Of a stretch of 64,000 nucleotides of DNA, positions 61,274 to 64,000 are shown one piece after another. The number at the start of each line of letters is the position of its first letter. Position 1 is the stretch's first letter. The notes beneath the pieces are model-generated. The model did no database searches. It had not been told where the DNA came from and worked only from the letters and a program-made list of their open reading frames with translations. Position numbers and translations under genes: made by a program. Source of the DNA: Collimonas antrihumi. Lineage in GTDB: Bacteria > Pseudomonadota > Gammaproteobacteria > Burkholderiales > Burkholderiaceae_D. The stretch spans positions 1 to 64,000 of the forward strand of contig NZ_JAGQED010000021.1 in the NCBI RefSeq assembly GCF_018304965.1, given 5' to 3'.

Positions 61274-61901
61274 AACGTCTGAAACAATCACAAAAATCAT
61301 GCTGGTCGACGATCACCCGCTGGTGCGCGACGGCTTGCGGGCGCGGCTTGAAGCGGTGCCGACGTTCGCTATCGTGGCCGAAGCCGGCAGTGCCGAGGAA
61401 GCATTGCAGCGCGCGGAGCAGCAACCTGTTGACGTGATCCTGATGGATATCAATCTGCGCGGCAGCATCAACGGCATCGACCTGACCGCGCGCTTTCACG
61501 TCAGCTTCCCGGAAATCGCCGTGCTGATCCTGAGCATGCATGACAAGACCGAATACCTGATGCAGTCGGTACAGGCTGGCGCGCGCGGCTATGTATTGAA
61601 AGATGCGCCTGGCAAGGACATCGTGCACGCAATAGAAACCGTGATTTCCGGCGGCATGTACTACAGCGCGGCGCTGGCGCAAAAGCTGGCGCGGCCGATG
61701 ACGCCGGGGCAATTGCTGACCGTGCGCGAACGTCAGGTATTGCAGCACATCGCCAACGGTGAATCGAACAAGCAGATTGCGCGTGAGCTGGATTTAAGCG
61801 TGCGCACTGTCGAAGCCCACAGGCTGAATATCAAACGCAAGCTGGATATCGAGGGCCAGGCGGAATTGATCAAGTTTGCGGTGGAGAATAATTTCCGCTG
61901 A
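61266..61901 (+). CDS. LuxR/NarL family response regulator
   Basis: A 211-aa DNA-binding regulator, partner of the kinase. Receiver domain with VDDHPLVRDGL, phosphoacceptor Asp61 (VILMDINL), and the conserved Lys of YVLKDAPGKD; C-terminal LuxR-type helix-turn-helix (LTVRERQVLQHIANGESNKQIARELDLSVRTVEAH). The ATG at 61266 is used; an earlier in-frame start at 61116 is a shadow of the kinase gene. Targets unknown. Confidence 0.95.
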   Translation: MSETSETITKIMLVDDHPLVRDGLRARLEAVPTFAIVAEAGSAEEALQRAEQQPVDVILMDINLRGSINGIDLTARFHVSFPEIAVLILSMHDKTEYLMQSVQAGARGYVLKDAPGKDIVHAIETVISGGMYYSAALAQKLARPMTPGQLLTVRERQVLQHIANGESNKQIARELDLSVRTVEAHRLNIKRKLDIEGQAELIKFAVENNFR

Positions 61902-61924
61902 AAGGGTTGATCAGGCTGGCGTAG

Positions 61925-62404
61925 TTACCCTAACCGCCCCTCTGCAGCCAGTTCACGGATCACCCGGATGGTGTCGATATCGGCTTCTTCATAAGCCGAG
62001 CGCCGGAACTCGTCATAAAATTCCTGCTCGGCTTGCGCCGCCGGCTGCCGCTCGACTGCCTCGTCTTCATATTCAAAGCGTACGAAGAGCATATCCGGTC
62101 CGGGCTCTTCAATCGTCATGATCAGGCTGGAGCCGCCGATATCTTGCTGTTTCGGCACCTGGTAGCGCACCTGCAGCTGTGGCAGGTAACTGACCACATC
62201 CTTGACGGTCACTTTGCCGTACCGCAATTCGCGCGTCACCGACTGCACCGATTTGTCCGACAGGCTGCAATCGTCCAGATGCTCAACAAACAACTTCGGC
62301 TGCTCAGCCCGCATCACTAGCCCGCGCCATAGCTGTTCGCGGGTCAAAGAATCGATTAGCGGGTTGAGGGGATCGTTGATTTCGATCAAGTGGCTGAATT
62401 TCAT
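61925..62404 (-). CDS. SRPBCC family protein (AtaL-like, DUF1857)
   Basis: A 159-aa START/Bet v 1-like protein. MKFSHLIEINDPLNPLIDSLTREQLWRGLVMRAEQPKLF is the DUF1857 start pattern; the ligand-binding cavity fold is inferred from the family. No enzyme role is known for bacterial members. The ATG at 62404 is chosen by family alignment; the frame is open to 62452. Convergent with the response regulator gene, 23 bp apart. Confidence 0.85.
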   Translation of the reverse strand: MKFSHLIEINDPLNPLIDSLTREQLWRGLVMRAEQPKLFVEHLDDCSLSDKSVQSVTRELRYGKVTVKDVVSYLPQLQVRYQVPKQQDIGGSSLIMTIEEPGPDMLFVRFEYEDEAVERQPAAQAEQEFYDEFRRSAYEEADIDTIRVIRELAAEGRLG

Positions 62405-62562
62405 GGCATGTCCGGCAAGATAGTTGATAACGGATTGTCCCATATTCAGCACTTAAGCTGGTGCAACTCACTGGTGCAACTCGCCAGCAACCGTACCCGC
62501 CTCTCGCGCACTGTTAAAATACAGCGCTTTGCTCCTTCAGGTCAGTCGCTGCGCTGTAATTT

Positions 62563-64000
62563 ATGTCGTCTACTCCCAATTTCGGTCTCAACACTCCCCA
62601 ACGGGAAGCCGTCAAGTACCTGGACGGCCCCTGCCTGGTGCTGGCCGGCGCGGGCTCGGGCAAGACGCGCGTGATTACGCAGAAAATCCAGCATCTGATC
62701 GAGGATTGCGGCTATGACCCCAAACATATCGCGGCGCTCACCTTTACCAACAAGGCGGCCACCGAAATGCAGGAGCGTATCGCCAAGCTCCTGAAAGATC
62801 CGAAACAAGCCAAGCACATCACCGTCAGCACCTTCCATTCGCTGGGGGTCAAGATCCTGCGCCAGGAAGCGCGCGAACTGGGCTTGAAAGATCGTTTTTC
62901 GATCATGGATAGCGACGACTGTTTTTCGATTGTGCAAGACCTGGCGATTACCACTGATAAACAACTGATCCGCCGCATCCAGACCGCCATGTCGCTCTGG
63001 AAGAACGGCCTGGTCGATCCCGAACAGGCCATCAAGCAAGCCGTTACCGAAGACGAAGCGCAGGCAGCGCGGATTTACCGCAGCTATGTGGCGACGCTGG
63101 CGGCTTATCAGGCGGTCGATTTCGACGATCTGATCCGCTTGCCGGTGGAACTGTTCCGCAGCAATGAGGCGGTGCGCGATAAATGGCAACGCCGGTTGCG
63201 CTATCTGCTGGTCGATGAATATCAGGATACCAACACTTGCCAGTATGAACTGGTCAAGCTGCTGGTGACCGGACTCGGCAAGAAGCCGATGTTCACCGCG
63301 GTGGGCGACGACGATCAGGCGATTTACGCATGGCGCGGTGCCACCATCGAAAACCTGAAAACCCTGCAAGTCGATTTCCCCGACCTGAAAGTGATCAAGC
63401 TGGAACAGAATTACCGCTCTTCCACGCGCATCCTGCAAGCCGCTAACGCGGTGATCGGCAACAATCCCAAGCTGTTCGACAAAAAACTGTGGTCGGAACA
63501 CGGACTGGGCGATCCGATCAAGGTGATGGGCATGGAGGATGACGAAAAGGAAGCAGAGCAGGTGGCGATCATGCTGTCGGCCCATCGCTTCGAGCGGCGC
63601 GCCAAGTTTTCCGACTACGCCATCCTGTATCGCGGCAACCATCAGGCGCGGACTTTTGAAAAAGCCCTGCGACGGGAACGCATCCCGTACACGATGTCGG
63701 GCGGCCAGAGCTTTTTCGACCGCGCCGAAATCAAGGACATCATCAGTTACCTGCGCCTGATCGCCAACGAAGACGACGATCCGGCCTTTATCCGCGCCAT
63801 CACCACGCCCAAGCGCGGCGTCGGCCAGGCTACGCTGGAAGTGTTGGGTACCGTGGCCGGGCAATGGCAGTGTTCGCTGTTCGAAGCGGTTTTCAAGGGC
63901 GGCATTGAAGCCAAGCTGACCGATCGCCAGCTCTATCCGCTGCGTGAATTCTGCCATTTCATCAACCAGCTGGAAGCCCGCGCCAGCCGTGTCGGCCCGG
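62563..64000 (+). CDS. ATP-dependent DNA helicase Rep/UvrD (5' part, cut by window edge)
   Basis: 479 codons of an SF1 helicase are present; the gene continues beyond the window. Q-motif LNTPQREAVKYLDGP, Walker A AGAGSGKT (residues 28-35), TFTNKAATEMQERI, motif II LVDEYQDTN, GDDDQAIYAWRGA (motif III), QNYRSS (motif IV) are all intact. The protein resembles Rep more than UvrD by its start and spacing. No convincing ribosome site precedes the ATG at 62563. Confidence 0.95.
   Translation, partial: MSSTPNFGLNTPQREAVKYLDGPCLVLAGAGSGKTRVITQKIQHLIEDCGYDPKHIAALTFTNKAATEMQERIAKLLKDPKQAKHITVSTFHSLGVKILRQEARELGLKDRFSIMDSDDCFSIVQDLAITTDKQLIRRIQTAMSLWKNGLVDPEQAIKQAVTEDEAQAARIYRSYVATLAAYQAVDFDDLIRLPVELFRSNEAVRDKWQRRLRYLLVDEYQDTNTCQYELVKLLVTGLGKKPMFTAVGDDDQAIYAWRGATIENLKTLQVDFPDLKVIKLEQNYRSSTRILQAANAVIGNNPKLFDKKLWSEHGLGDPIKVMGMEDDEKEAEQVAIMLSAHRFERRAKFSDYAILYRGNHQARTFEKALRRERIPYTMSGGQSFFDRAEIKDIISYLRLIANEDDDPAFIRAITTPKRGVGQATLEVLGTVAGQWQCSLFEAVFKGGIEAKLTDRQLYPLREFCHFINQLEARASRVGP

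Overview
The window is about 64 kb of a GC-rich betaproteobacterial chromosome. Gene order and protein types (argS-SPOR-dsbA-SDR block, liu leucine-catabolism cluster, ettA, TAXI-TRAP transporter with DUF1850, CstA with YbdD) fit Burkholderiales, most likely Oxalobacteraceae of the Collimonas/Herbaspirillum type. That placement is inferred from content, not from a marker-gene comparison. No tRNA, rRNA, CRISPR array, intact insertion sequence or prophage is visible.

Region by region. 1-5.3 kb: a hairpin repeat, a Bcr/CflA drug efflux gene overlapping a PP-loop ATPase gene, rarD, and the ribosome factor gene ettA. 5.3-9.6 kb: a DUF4337 protein and a three-gene minus-strand unit (GT2 glycosyltransferase, GtrA flippase, 714-aa DUF6311 membrane protein) with the logic of an O-antigen or lipid glycosylation cassette. 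9.7-16 kb: periplasmic asparaginase, MscS channel, hisC, MFS transporter, META/DUF4377 lipoprotein, alpha/beta hydrolase. 16-19.7 kb: a TAXI-TRAP uptake system with its DUF1850 partner. 19.6-22.3 kb: nitronate monooxygenase, metallo-hydrolase, DUF1289 protein, YbaK-type deacylase. 22.4-45.7 kb: a long, mostly minus-strand leucine/isovalerate catabolic region, starting (in transcription order) with the MerR regulator LiuR and isovaleryl-CoA dehydrogenase and ending with MccA, a hydroxypyruvate reductase and HMG-CoA lyase. Inside it sits a complete biotin operon (P450, bioF, bioA, bioD, bioB) immediately before mccA, the biotin-carrying subunit of 3-methylcrotonyl-CoA carboxylase. aceK, a thiolase, a PLP dehydratase, an acyl-CoA synthetase, YchJ and a DsbA-fold isomerase fill the rest. 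45.7-52.7 kb: LysE exporter, SDR, dsbA, SPOR protein, argS, nitroreductase, EamA transporter. 52.8-56.2 kb: an MGDG-synthase-type glycosyltransferase with an abnormal start region, a coupled membrane protein, a GntR/UTRA regulator with a heptapeptide-repeat leader, and a small membrane protein. 56.2-58.7 kb: cstA-ybdD. 59.0-59.7 kb: a two-gene, lower-GC module of unknown function. 59.9-64 kb: a NarL-type two-component system, an SRPBCC protein, and the start of a Rep/UvrD helicase gene cut by the window edge.

The central logic is the leucine region. Isovaleryl-CoA is dehydrogenated (LiuA), carboxylated with biotin (LiuB/LiuD), hydrated (LiuC) and cleaved (MvaB) to acetyl-CoA and acetoacetate. 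Biotin is made from the same locus. AceK, which decides whether isocitrate enters the glyoxylate bypass, is co-transcribed with a thiolase, so acetyl-CoA production and its anaplerotic use are encoded together. A 16-bp palindrome between liuR and a divergent metallo-hydrolase gene is the likely LiuR operator.

Three families of short dispersed palindromic repeats occupy intergenic gaps. One copy supplies the stop codons of both convergent genes that flank it. Short dyads also lie upstream of cstA, argS and the GntR gene.
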